In this document: positions 24,450 to 32,440 of the stretch, piece after piece
Position numbering within the stretch: the first letter of the stretch is position 1
How the letters are laid out: each line of letters starts with the position of its first letter
Assembly: GCA_020431405.1 (NCBI GenBank)
Contig: JAGQIK010000650.1
Location: 1-35,063, forward strand
DNA length: 35,063 bases
Reading direction: 5' to 3'
Source of the DNA: Myxococcales bacterium
GTDB lineage: Bacteria > Myxococcota_A > Polyangia > GCA-2747355
Made by a program: the position numbers and the translations under genes
The notes under the pieces: generated by a model
Database searches by the model: none
Told to the model about the DNA's origin: nothing
The model's input: the letters and a program-made list of their open reading frames with translations, nothing else

Positions 24450-25805
24450 ATGCAGCTCCCCGACTGGTTCTCCAAAACGCCGCCGCACGGAACGGCCCCC
24501 ATCGACACCGTGCTGGTCGCCTTCCCCGACGTCTACGGCCGCCTGATGGGCAAGCGGCTGACCTACGATCACTTCGTCGACGTCGTGCTCGATGGCGGCA
24601 CCCACGCCTGCAACTACCTGCTCACCGTCGACATCGAGATGCACCCGCAGCTCGGCTTCTCGCTGGCGAGCTGGGACAAGGGCTACGGCGACTTTCACAT
24701 GGTCGTCGACCTCGACACGCTGCGCCCGACTCCCTGGGCTCCAGGCAGCGCGCTGGTGCTGTGCGACCTCTATCACGAGGACCACACGCCGCTGGCGCAG
24801 GCGCCGCGCACCGTGCTCAAGCGCCAGCTCGAGCGGCTCGCCGCGCAGAACCTCAAGGCCAACATGGCCTCCGAGCTCGAGTTCTTCATGTTCGAGGAGG
24901 ACTACCGCGAAGCGCAGATGTCGAGCCACCGCGACCTGATGCCCAGCTCGGACTACCTCATCGACTATCACTTGCTGTCCACCGAGCGCGACGAGGACGT
25001 CATGCGGCGTCTGCGCGAGGAGATGGGCCAGGCCGGCGTGGTCATCGAGGGCAGCAAGGGCGAGTGGGGCAAGGGCCAGCACGAGCTCAACCTGCTCTAC
25101 GCCGAGGCGCTCGAGATGGCCGACCGCCACGTGGTGTTCAAGCACGGCACCAAGGTCATCGCACAGCAGCAGGGACGCTCGATCACGTTCATGGCCAAGT
25201 GGCGCACCGAAGACGCCGGCTCGAGCTGCCACATCCACAGCAGCCTGTGGGACACCGACGCCGACACGGCGGCCTTCGTCACCGGCGATCAGCCCAGCGA
25301 GCTGTTCTCGAAGTTCCTCGGCGGCCTGCTCGCGCACGGGCGCGAGCTCTCGTACTGCTTCGCGCCGACGGTCAACAGCTACAAGCGCTATCAATCCGAG
25401 TCGTGGGCGCCGACGGCAATGGCGTGGGCACACGACAACCGCACCACCGGCTTTCGCGTCGTCGGCAGCGGGAGCTCGCTGCGCATCGAAAACCGCATGC
25501 CCGGCGCCGACGTCAATCCGTATCTGGCCTACGCCGCGACCATCGCGGCAGGCCTACGCGGCGTCGAGGGCGGGCTCGATTGCGGCCCGGCCTACAAGGG
25601 CAACGCCTACGTCGACAAGTCACTCGAGCGGCTGCCCGACTCGCTCGCCGACGCGGCGCGCCTGCTCGACGGCAGCGAGCTCGCGCACGAAGCGTTCGGT
25701 GCCGAGGTGGTCGAGTTCTACGTGCACACGGCGAAGCTCGAGTCGGAGGCGGCGCGCCGCCAGGTCACCGACTGGGAGCGCGCGCGCTACTTCGAGAGGG
25801 TCTAG
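24450..25805 (+). CDS. Glutamine synthetase family protein, gamma-glutamyl-amine ligase type (PuuA/GlnA4-like)
   Basis: A 451-residue member of the GS-I-like ligase family. Metal and ATP site residues are kept: E142 and E144 in SELEFF, E212 in GQHELN, H261 and H263 in CHIHSSLW, then PTVNSYKRY and the SLRIENRMPGADVNPYLA block. The DGSS loop that helps bind ammonium in true glutamine synthetase is not found in the N-terminal domain, and the C-terminus (VTDWERARYFERV) is that of PuuA-type proteins. The likely reaction is glutamate + ATP + an amine giving a gamma-glutamyl amide. GAGAGG lies ten bases before ATG 24450. Neighbouring alcohol and aldehyde dehydrogenases point to an amino alcohol such as ethanolamine (inference). 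Confidence 0.88.
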   Translation: MQLPDWFSKTPPHGTAPIDTVLVAFPDVYGRLMGKRLTYDHFVDVVLDGGTHACNYLLTVDIEMHPQLGFSLASWDKGYGDFHMVVDLDTLRPTPWAPGSALVLCDLYHEDHTPLAQAPRTVLKRQLERLAAQNLKANMASELEFFMFEEDYREAQMSSHRDLMPSSDYLIDYHLLSTERDEDVMRRLREEMGQAGVVIEGSKGEWGKGQHELNLLYAEALEMADRHVVFKHGTKVIAQQQGRSITFMAKWRTEDAGSSCHIHSSLWDTDADTAAFVTGDQPSELFSKFLGGLLAHGRELSYCFAPTVNSYKRYQSESWAPTAMAWAHDNRTTGFRVVGSGSSLRIENRMPGADVNPYLAYAATIAAGLRGVEGGLDCGPAYKGNAYVDKSLERLPDSLADAARLLDGSELAHEAFGAEVVEFYVHTAKLESEAARRQVTDWERARYFERV

Positions 25806-25808
25806 AGC

Positions 25809-26474
25809 ATGGGTAGGATCGTGATCACGGGCGCCAACCGCGGCATCGGCCTGGCGATGGCGACGCAATTCGCGGCGCGCGGCGACGACGTCGTCGCTGG
25901 CTGTCGCGAGGCGTCGAGCGAGCTTCGCGCCGTCGACGGCGTGCGGGTCATCGAAGGCCTCGAGGTCAGCGACGGCGACGCGGTGGCAGCGTTCGCCAAG
26001 GAGGTCGGCGCAGGCCGCATCGACGTGCTGATCAACAACGCCGGCATCCTCACCGGCGAGACGCTCCAGGACATGAGCTTCGAGCGCATCCAGCGCCAGT
26101 TCGAGGTCAACAGCATGGGCCCGCTGCGCGTGACGCGCGCCCTGCTCGACCGCATCGGCGAGGGCAGCAAGGTCGCGCTGATCACCAGCCGCATGGGCTC
26201 CATCGCCGACAACACGTCGGGCAGCCGCTACGGCTATCGCATGTCCAAGGCGGCCCTCAACGCCGCCGGCGTCTCGCTGGCTCACGACCTCAGGCCGCGC
26301 GGCGCGGCGGTGGCGATCCTGCACCCTGGCTTCGTGCGCACGGGCATGACCGGCGGCATGGGCCAGGTCGACGCCGACGAGTCGGCGCGCGGGCTCATCG
26401 CGCGCATCGACGCGCTGACGCTCGAGACCAGCGGCACGTTCTGGCATGCGCAGGGCGAAGTGCTGCCTTGGTAG
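25809..26474 (+). CDS. Short-chain dehydrogenase/reductase (SDR)
   Basis: A 221-residue classical SDR. The cofactor motif TGANRGIG is at residues 7-14, NNAG follows the fourth strand, and a Ser in ITSRMGS precedes the catalytic Y143-x3-K147 (YRMSK). The HPGFVRTGMTG segment closes the substrate pocket. It resembles the C-factor / sniffer-like short SDRs. It starts three bases after the ligase stop and is the last gene of the four-gene operon; its role there is unclear, since the two oxidation steps are already covered. A run of five T follows the stop but without a stable stem before it. Confidence 0.9.
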   Translation: MGRIVITGANRGIGLAMATQFAARGDDVVAGCREASSELRAVDGVRVIEGLEVSDGDAVAAFAKEVGAGRIDVLINNAGILTGETLQDMSFERIQRQFEVNSMGPLRVTRALLDRIGEGSKVALITSRMGSIADNTSGSRYGYRMSKAALNAAGVSLAHDLRPRGAAVAILHPGFVRTGMTGGMGQVDADESARGLIARIDALTLETSGTFWHAQGEVLPW

Positions 26475-26529
26475 TTTTTCGCACACACCAGCTGGGAAGA
26501 GCCGCGCACGACCCCGCGTAGGAACAAAT

Positions 26530-26586
26530 GACCGATCGCGGCCAAAGGTTGCAAACTCCCGCGTGCTGCCGGAGGCCGCATCGGTC
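26530..26586. promoter_or_regulatory. Inverted repeat upstream of the cytochrome c gene
   Basis: GACCGATCGCGGCC (26530-26543) and GGCCGCATCGGTC (26574-26586) are inverted copies differing by one inserted base, with a 30-base loop. It lies in the 145-base gap before the cytochrome gene and could be an operator, leader hairpin or terminator of the preceding operon. Confidence 0.35.
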
Positions 26587-26619
26587 GTCCCTCTCATCAC
26601 ATCCTGTTGCGATCGGATC

Positions 26620-27933
26620 GTGACGTCGCGAATCTCGCTGCCGCTCGCCCTCTGCTTGCTCGCGGTGCTCCTCTCGAGCCCAGCCTGCAAACGTCCCACT
26701 AAGCGGCGCCCCGGCGCAGAAACCAAGGCCAAGCCAGCGGCGATCCGCAGCGTGGCGCTGACGCCGCAGCCAGCGCAGGCGCGCGCCACGGCGGCGCTGG
26801 TCGCGCGCGGCAAGCAGCTCGTCGCGCAATACCAGTGCAACCGCTGTCACGCCGGCAGCGGCCACGGCACCCCGCCGCTGGCGAAAAACTGCGTCGGCTG
26901 CCACGCCGAGATCCTCGCCGATCGCTTCCCGCCGGCCGGCAAGGTCAAGCCCGACGTGGTGGCCAAGTGGAAGCGCGAGATCGTCGACCTGACGATGGCC
27001 CCCTCGCTGACGAGCACCGGCGCACGCGTGCGGCGCGCCTGGCTCGCGAAGTTCCTACAGCGTCCGCACGACCTGCGGCCGAAGCTGAGCGCCACCATGC
27101 CGCGCTTCGTCATCGACGCCGAGGCAGCGCGTGCTATCGCCGCGTACCTCGCGCCGCAGGCCGCGCCGGCGACGTCGGCCGTCGAAGGCGACCTGCGCCA
27201 CGGCCGCGCCGTGCTCGCTGCGAAGGGATGCATGACCTGCCACACCTTCAGCGGCCTACCCAGCCCCGTGGACGCCACGCAGATCCCCGTCAAGCTCAGC
27301 GCCGAGGCGACCACGCGCGGCATCATGCTCGCCCCCGACCTGCGCCACGCGCGCGAGCGGCTGCGCTACGACACGCTCGTCGCCTGGCTGCGCGAGCCAA
27401 CCAAGCTCAAGCGCGACAGCGCGATGCCCGACCTCAAGCTGAGCGCCGCCGAGGCGCGCGACGCCGCAGCGTTCATCCTGCGCGCCTACCTGGCGCCAGC
27501 CAAGCTGCCAACGGTGCCCGCGCGCCTGCCGCTGCTAAAACGCGCCGTCAGCTGGGCCGAGGTAGAAAAGAAACTCTTCAAGCGTATTTGCTGGCACTGC
27601 CACTCGGAGCCGGCCTACGCGCGCGGCGACGGGGGACCAGGCAACACGGGGGGCTTCGGATTCAAGCCACGCGGTGTGAACCTCGCCAGTTACGAGGCGG
27701 TCGCCTCGGGACGGCTCGACGACAAGGGCGAGCGCGAGAGCCTCTTTCGCCCGCTCGCGAGCGGTCCGCTGAAAGGCGTGCCGCGCATCGCGGCGGTGCT
27801 GCTGGCGCGCCAGCGCGAGGTGTCAGGCAAGCCCGTGCCCGGCCTGCGCGGCATGCCGCTCGGCCTGCCGCCCATGTCGCCGCAGGACATCCAGCTCGTG
27901 GAGAGCTGGGTCGCCCAGGGACGCCCCCGCTAG
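26620..27933 (+). CDS. Tetraheme c-type cytochrome, putative lipoprotein
   Basis: A 437-residue exported cytochrome. The GTG at 26620 starts a signal peptide ending in the lipobox-like SPAC at about residue 21. Four CxxCH haem-binding motifs are present: C73-C76-H77, C91-C94-H95, C204-C207-H208 and C324-C327-H328. The first two are closely spaced; the third and fourth each open a further cytochrome-like domain (MPDLKLSAAEARDAAAFILRAYL and MSPQDIQLVESWV are typical class I endings). It probably passes electrons in the periplasm or at the outer membrane. No oxidase or reductase partner adjoins it. The start is an inference: no ATG suits the signal peptide and no strong ribosome site is visible. 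Confidence 0.85.
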   Translation: MTSRISLPLALCLLAVLLSSPACKRPTKRRPGAETKAKPAAIRSVALTPQPAQARATAALVARGKQLVAQYQCNRCHAGSGHGTPPLAKNCVGCHAEILADRFPPAGKVKPDVVAKWKREIVDLTMAPSLTSTGARVRRAWLAKFLQRPHDLRPKLSATMPRFVIDAEAARAIAAYLAPQAAPATSAVEGDLRHGRAVLAAKGCMTCHTFSGLPSPVDATQIPVKLSAEATTRGIMLAPDLRHARERLRYDTLVAWLREPTKLKRDSAMPDLKLSAAEARDAAAFILRAYLAPAKLPTVPARLPLLKRAVSWAEVEKKLFKRICWHCHSEPAYARGDGGPGNTGGFGFKPRGVNLASYEAVASGRLDDKGERESLFRPLASGPLKGVPRIAAVLLARQREVSGKPVPGLRGMPLGLPPMSPQDIQLVESWVAQGRPR

Positions 27934-27952
27934 CGCTTCAATTCACATCTGA

Positions 27953-28094
27953 GAATTGGTAGTAACGAATCCGAATACATGAACGACGGAATCGAAGAAC
28001 GCGAATCGACAATGACAGGCGGATGGCGTTCTAGATTCGCGTTCCTTGTTCCGTCGTTCATGTATTCAAGTTCGTTGTTGCAAACTGCCAATTC
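27953..28094. repeat. 142-bp lower-GC long inverted repeat (hairpin element)
   Basis: Nested complementary arms: GAATTGGTAGT (27953-27963) with ACTGCCAATTC (28084-28094); a perfect 19-base arm GAATACATGAACGACGGAA (27973-27991) with 28049-28067; and GAACGCGAATC (27997-28007) with GATTCGCGTTC (28034-28044). The loop is 26 bases. The base composition is far lower in GC than anything else in the window. It sits between the cytochrome gene and the LEA14 membrane-protein gene and holds no gene. Confidence 0.8.
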
Positions 28095-28111
28095 GGCGTT
28101 GACGGTGACCT

Positions 28112-29506
28112 ATGGGAGTAGGTGAACAGTTCCTCGCGATCTTTCGCGCGCCCGCCGCGCTGGCCAAGCTGCCATCGCGCGCCACGCGCTACCTGCTGCT
28201 CTATCTCGTGGCGGCGGTGGCGCTGCTCGGCGTCACCGCGTGGCTGCTGATCCTCTTTCAGCACGACATCCGCGCCGGCATCGTCTCCTACCTGCTGCCC
28301 AAGAAGGCGCAGTTCGCCGCCGACCTGTTGATCGGTTTTCTCGTCAAGAGCCAAGCCAAGTCGGTGCTGATCAACGCCACCGCCTCCGCCACGCTCGTGC
28401 TCGTCTCGCTGCTGCTGTTTCCGATCAAAGAGAGGCTCTCGGCGAGCTTCGAGCAGGACGCCGAGCTCACCGGCAAGCCCAAAGACGAGTTCCCCACGTG
28501 GTTTCAGGCCCTCGAGGAGATCAAGATGATCGTGATCTACCTGACGGGCTTCATGGTGATCTTCTGGATCGGCTATCACCCCAGCCCGGCGCGCAAGATG
28601 GCGGCCACCGTGCTGTCGTACGCGTTCCTGTTCTTCCAGATCGCCGTCGACTTCATCTCGCCGACGCTGCAGCGGCATCGCATGCGCTACTCGCGCATCA
28701 TCGTCACGCTCTTCAAGAACCCGCTCGCCATGTTCGGCTTCGGCGCGTTCTTCGCGGCGCCGATCGTCGTCGCCGGTCTGATCGTCAAGGGCTCGACGAC
28801 GATGACCATGACCACCGCCGTGCTGCTGCTCTTTGGCGCCAACGTGATCAGCATCGTGTGGGCCGCCGTCGGCGGCACCTGGCTCGCCGCGCAGCTGCTC
28901 GAGCCCACCGAGCAGACCGGCATGATCCCGCTGCCGGCGCGGCTGGTGGGCTGGATCGTGATCGTCGGCTTCTTTTCGTACTCCGGCTACGTCTTCTACT
29001 CGCTAGGCATGCTGGTGCACCACAAGAGCCAGATCCTCAAGCTCGACTACGGCGTCGACCTCGACTCGTTCGCCTTCGAGCTGCCCAAGGCGAGTGGCGG
29101 CAAGAAGGGCGGCGGCTGGCTCGACAAGATCAAGGGCATCGCGTCGTCGGTGGTCGACAGCGTGACGTCCGGTCAGGTCAAGGTCGGCGCCAGCATCGTG
29201 GTCAACATCAAGAACCCCACCAAGTACGACGTAGAGCTGGAAAAGAACCGCATCGAGTTCAAGCACGGCAACACGGTGGTGGCCAAGACGATGATCACGC
29301 CGATCAAGATCCCGGCCGGCGCCGACATGAGCAAACGGCTGTCGTTCAACCTGGCGATCAACCCGCGCTCGCTGGTCAAAGGCCGCGACCTGTTCAAGAA
29401 CAAGTGGTCGATCACGATCTACTTCAAGCTCACGGACAGCTTCGACTTCCCGATCTATCTGCTCTCGCCCGACGGCGCCACCGGCAAGCCGAAGAAGAAG
29501 AAGTAG
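28112..29506 (+). CDS. Multi-spanning membrane protein with C-terminal LEA14-like domain
   Basis: A 464-residue protein. Roughly seven hydrophobic segments fill residues 25 to about 310 (for example YLLLYLVAAVALLGVTAWLL and FGFGAFFAAPIVVAGLIV). The C-terminal part, about 355-450, reads as a late-embryogenesis-abundant type 2 (LEA14/WHy) beta-sandwich: VVNIKNPTKYDVELEKNRIEF, then IPAGADMSKRLSFNLAI. LEA14 domains are linked to desiccation and stress but rarely fused to a large membrane domain. The start ATG 28112 follows immediately after the hairpin element. The end is a Lys run then three AAG-spaced TAG stops. Its role is unknown. Confidence 0.8.
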   Translation: MGVGEQFLAIFRAPAALAKLPSRATRYLLLYLVAAVALLGVTAWLLILFQHDIRAGIVSYLLPKKAQFAADLLIGFLVKSQAKSVLINATASATLVLVSLLLFPIKERLSASFEQDAELTGKPKDEFPTWFQALEEIKMIVIYLTGFMVIFWIGYHPSPARKMAATVLSYAFLFFQIAVDFISPTLQRHRMRYSRIIVTLFKNPLAMFGFGAFFAAPIVVAGLIVKGSTTMTMTTAVLLLFGANVISIVWAAVGGTWLAAQLLEPTEQTGMIPLPARLVGWIVIVGFFSYSGYVFYSLGMLVHHKSQILKLDYGVDLDSFAFELPKASGGKKGGGWLDKIKGIASSVVDSVTSGQVKVGASIVVNIKNPTKYDVELEKNRIEFKHGNTVVAKTMITPIKIPAGADMSKRLSFNLAINPRSLVKGRDLFKNKWSITIYFKLTDSFDFPIYLLSPDGATGKPKKKK

Positions 29507-29548
29507 AAGTAGAAGTAGCTGGCCAGCAGGCGGTGGTACTGTCGGCTG

Positions 29549-30835
29549 ATGGCCTCCGACACCCGCGCTGACGACCTTCGCGACCGGATCGCGGCGCAGC
29601 ACCTGCACGCCATCATCGAGGCCTCTCCGATCCCGCTCGTGATCACGCGCGCCAACGGCGGCGAGATCCTGTTCGCCAACCAGGAGCTGGCGAGCCTCGT
29701 CGGACTGAGCCTCGACCAGCTGATCGGCCGCGTCTCGCCCGACTTCTATCGCGACCAGGCCGACCGCCAGCGCTTGCTGACCATGCTGCGCGAGGACGGC
29801 GTCGCGCAGGGCATGGAGCTGCAGATCGTACGCAGCGACGGCACGCCGCTGTGGGTCTCTTTCACGATGGTCACCAGCGCCATCGACGGCGAGGGCGTGA
29901 TCATCGGCGGGCTCTACAACATCGACGACCGCAAGCACGCCGAGCAAGCGCTGCAGGAGGCGATGTCGAAGCTCGAGAAGGCGCACGCCGAGCGCGAGGC
30001 CTCGCGCGCGCAGCTGGTGCAGTCGGAGAAGATGGCCGCGCTGGGATCGATGGTCGCGGGCATCGCTCACGAGATCAACACGCCCATCGGCGCCATCAAC
30101 AGCACCAAGGACACGCTGGCGCTGGCCACCAAGAAGCTGCGCGCCAACCTCGACAAGGCCTTTCCCGAGCACGTCGAAGACCGCCGCATCAAATCGGCGC
30201 TCGCTGCGCTCGAAGACGCCTACCGCGTCATCGAGTCTGCCGCCACGCGCGTCGCTCAGATCGTGCGCCGCCTGCGCAGCTTCGCGCGCCTCGACGAAGC
30301 GCAGCTCAAGAAGGCCAACCTGCACGAGGGCATCGAGGACACGCTGGTGCTCACGCACCACCAGACCAAGAACCGCATCGAGATCGTCAAGCGTTTCGGC
30401 GCCGACGTGCCCGAGATCAACTGCTTCCCCGGGCAGCTCAATCAGGTCTTCCTCAACATGATCGTCAACGCCTCGCAGGCCATCGACGGCAAGGGCACGA
30501 TCACCATCGAGACGGCGCTCGTGCCGGGCACGTCTTCCGCCGGCTCGAGCAGCGAGCGCGTGCACGTTCGCATCAGCGACACGGGCTCGGGCATCGCGCC
30601 GGACAAGCTCGAGCGCATCTTCGACCCCGGCTTCACCACCAAGGGCGTCGGCGTCGGCACCGGGCTGGGGCTTTCGATCTGCTATCAGATCGTGCACGAC
30701 GCTCACAAAGGCGAGATCTTCGTGCACAGCGAGCTCGGCGTGGGCACCACGTTCACCATCGCGATCCCCACCGATCTCAAGGAGCCTGCCTTCGTGCCCC
30801 GGGAGCAAGCGGAGCAGACGGAGCGCAACGAGTGA
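29549..30835 (+). CDS. PAS domain sensor histidine kinase (soluble)
   Basis: A 428-residue cytoplasmic kinase. A PAS domain spans about residues 18-135 (IIEASPIPLVITRANGGEILFANQ to YNIDDRKHAE), then a coiled coil (about 135-165), a HisKA-type dimerisation helix with the phospho-acceptor H174 in GIAHEINTPI, and a HATPase domain with N-box NMIVNASQAI, DTGSGI and GTGLGLS. There are no membrane segments, so it should sense an internal signal. No response regulator is adjacent. Its TGA overlaps the GTG start of the lipocalin gene, implying coupled expression. No strong ribosome site precedes ATG 29549; the 42-base gap after the LEA14 gene suggests possible co-transcription. Confidence 0.93.
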   Translation: MASDTRADDLRDRIAAQHLHAIIEASPIPLVITRANGGEILFANQELASLVGLSLDQLIGRVSPDFYRDQADRQRLLTMLREDGVAQGMELQIVRSDGTPLWVSFTMVTSAIDGEGVIIGGLYNIDDRKHAEQALQEAMSKLEKAHAEREASRAQLVQSEKMAALGSMVAGIAHEINTPIGAINSTKDTLALATKKLRANLDKAFPEHVEDRRIKSALAALEDAYRVIESAATRVAQIVRRLRSFARLDEAQLKKANLHEGIEDTLVLTHHQTKNRIEIVKRFGADVPEINCFPGQLNQVFLNMIVNASQAIDGKGTITIETALVPGTSSAGSSSERVHVRISDTGSGIAPDKLERIFDPGFTTKGVGVGTGLGLSICYQIVHDAHKGEIFVHSELGVGTTFTIAIPTDLKEPAFVPREQAEQTERNE

Positions 30836-31473
30836 GCTTGACGCCGCGCGCCGCGCTCGCCGCGGTGATCGCCAGCGCGTGGCTCTCCGGCAGCGGCTGC
30901 GGCTGGACATCGGCCAACGCGCGCGACGCGCGCGACGTGCCGCGCGCCTCCGCCCTGCCGCAGGTGCCCCCGTCGACGTTGCGCGCGCTCGACGTCGAGC
31001 GCTTCCTCGGCAAGTGGCACATCGTGGCCACCAACTACGACTTCTGGAAGACGCGCACGCACGCCACCGTGACCTACCAGCGCATCGGCGCCGCCGGCGG
31101 CAAGCCGGTCAAGCTGCGCGACGTCGTCGCCTATCGCGACCTGCCGTGGTGTCCCGCCAAGCGGCCGAGCCCAGGCGACGTGGTCGGCGTCGACATCCAG
31201 GACCCGTCGCGCGCCGGGCACTTTCAGTGGCGCGGCGACGGCCTGCTGCACCTGATCCGCAGCCAGTGGTTCGTCGTCTGGGTCTCGCCCGACTATCAGC
31301 ACGCCGTCACCTGGTTCGCCGACTCCAACTTCGGCACCGGCTCGGGCACCGACGTCTACTCGCGCTCGCCGTCCATCACGGACGCCAAGCTCGGCGAGGT
31401 GCTGGACGAGGCGCGCCGCGATCCCTTCATCGCCGAGCGCTCGCGCGGCATGTTCTACGTGCCTCAGAACTAG
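30832..31473 (+). CDS. Lipocalin family lipoprotein (Blc-like)
   Basis: A 213-residue protein. The GTG start overlaps the kinase stop (GTGA) and has GGAG at good spacing. A signal peptide ends in a lipobox-like SGSGC at about residue 23. The lipocalin signature G-x-W (FLGKWHIVATNYDFW) opens the barrel, followed by THATVTYQRI and the SQWFVVWVSPDYQHAVTWFAD strand pair. Bacterial Blc lipocalins sit at the outer membrane, bind lysophospholipids or fatty acids and respond to envelope stress. Coupling to a histidine kinase is unusual and suggests that the two share a signal or output (inference). Confidence 0.87.
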   Translation: MSLTPRAALAAVIASAWLSGSGCGWTSANARDARDVPRASALPQVPPSTLRALDVERFLGKWHIVATNYDFWKTRTHATVTYQRIGAAGGKPVKLRDVVAYRDLPWCPAKRPSPGDVVGVDIQDPSRAGHFQWRGDGLLHLIRSQWFVVWVSPDYQHAVTWFADSNFGTGSGTDVYSRSPSITDAKLGEVLDEARRDPFIAERSRGMFYVPQN

Positions 31474-31601
31474 CTGCCAGGTGCCCGGCACCCGCGCTTC
31501 GAGGCGTTAGCTGCCAACCATCCCGCGCGACGCGTGCGGGCGCGCGCAGTTGCCCTCGGAACGTCGATTGCTTGTGTCCTTCGACGACAGAGGGACACAG
31601 C

Positions 31602-32042
31602 ATGTCGTATCGCAACCAGACAATTCGCCCGATCCCGCGTCCGTGCACCGTGTGCGAGGCTGACGAGACGAGCGCCTGTGCGCGCTGCGACCGTCCGCTC
31701 TGCGACGAGCATGCCCTCGCCGAGGGCGCCGTCTGCAGCACCTGCGCCGAGCACTCTCACGACACGCTCAGCTGGTTCGCCATCGTCGTGATGCCCCTGG
31801 TGCTCATCGGCGCGCTGGCCGGGCTCGCGATGGCTTACGCGCTGTGGCCTGACGTGACGGCCGGCTGGGAGATCGTATGGGCCGTCTTCGGCGCCGGCGT
31901 GCTCACCACCGGCGTGCGCCTGCTGCTCGGCAACGTGCTGCGCCGCCGCTTCAGCGGCAAGCGCCAGCCGCGCCGCTGGCCCACGCGCGCGCAGCTCGAC
32001 GCGTCATTCGCATCGGAAGGAGGCGGTCATGGCTCGTCGTGA
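31602..32042 (+). CDS. B-box-like zinc-binding membrane protein (copy A)
   Basis: A 146-residue protein. The N-terminus has a precise Cys/His array: C15, C18, C26, C29, C34, H37, C45, C48, spaced as in a cross-braced B-box-like finger holding two zinc ions. Two hydrophobic segments follow (about 55-80 and 85-108), then a basic Arg-rich C-terminus. The finger should face the cytoplasm. GAGGGA precedes ATG 31602. It overlaps the next gene by 14 bases and shares its exact Cys/His spacing with the gene at 32441, so these are duplicates. No function is known; the arrangement recalls membrane-tethered adaptor proteins. Confidence 0.8.
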   Translation: MSYRNQTIRPIPRPCTVCEADETSACARCDRPLCDEHALAEGAVCSTCAEHSHDTLSWFAIVVMPLVLIGALAGLAMAYALWPDVTAGWEIVWAVFGAGVLTTGVRLLLGNVLRRRFSGKRQPRRWPTRAQLDASFASEGGGHGSS

Positions 32043-32427
32043 AAGCTGTCCATACTGCGAGCGGCCCGGCTGTGAAGGCATCGCCAACGGACGGACGTGC
32101 GGCTTCGAAGTCTCGCCGCTCGCCCCGGTCGCCGACTTGTGCGACTGGCTCGACCAGCGGGCACGGGCCGCCGAGAAACACGCGGAGCACGAGCGCGGGC
32201 CCGATGAAGATGTTGTCCGCCCCGAGGGTCCGGCGCCCGCTGGCCTGCGCTGGCTGTCGCTGCTCGCGCTGCCGCTGTGTGTCGGCCTGTCGATGACGGC
32301 GGGCACAGCGCTTGGTTTCGAGCTGCCGCAGATCGCCGTCCCCAGCACCATGGTCGGCATCATCGTCGGCCTCGTCGTCGCGCACCGAGCGCCGCGCCTG
32401 CTGCAGCGCTGGTTCGACAAGCCCTAG
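32029..32427 (+). CDS. Small membrane protein with N-terminal Cys cluster
   Basis: A 132-residue protein between the two B-box-like copies. Its N-terminus has C7, C10, C15 and C24, a possible single zinc site, then an acidic linker (about residues 40-70, HAEHERGPDED) and two hydrophobic segments (about 73-95 and 102-120). The ribosome site AGGAGG lies within the end of the preceding gene, seven bases before ATG 32029, giving a 14-base overlap and strong translational coupling. It is not similar in sequence to its neighbours beyond its layout of Cys cluster followed by two membrane helices. No family is recognised. Confidence 0.78.
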   Translation: MARRESCPYCERPGCEGIANGRTCGFEVSPLAPVADLCDWLDQRARAAEKHAEHERGPDEDVVRPEGPAPAGLRWLSLLALPLCVGLSMTAGTALGFELPQIAVPSTMVGIIVGLVVAHRAPRLLQRWFDKP

Positions 32428-32440
32428 CAGAGGCTCACCG

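Noticed and set aside
27953-28094. Retron msr-msd for the low-GC hairpin
   Set aside because: No reverse transcriptase gene is present in the window; the inverted repeat alone is not enough.
31480-31492. GGTGCCCGGCACC hairpin after the lipocalin gene as a terminator
   Set aside because: The stem is only five pairs, the loop three bases, and no T-run follows.
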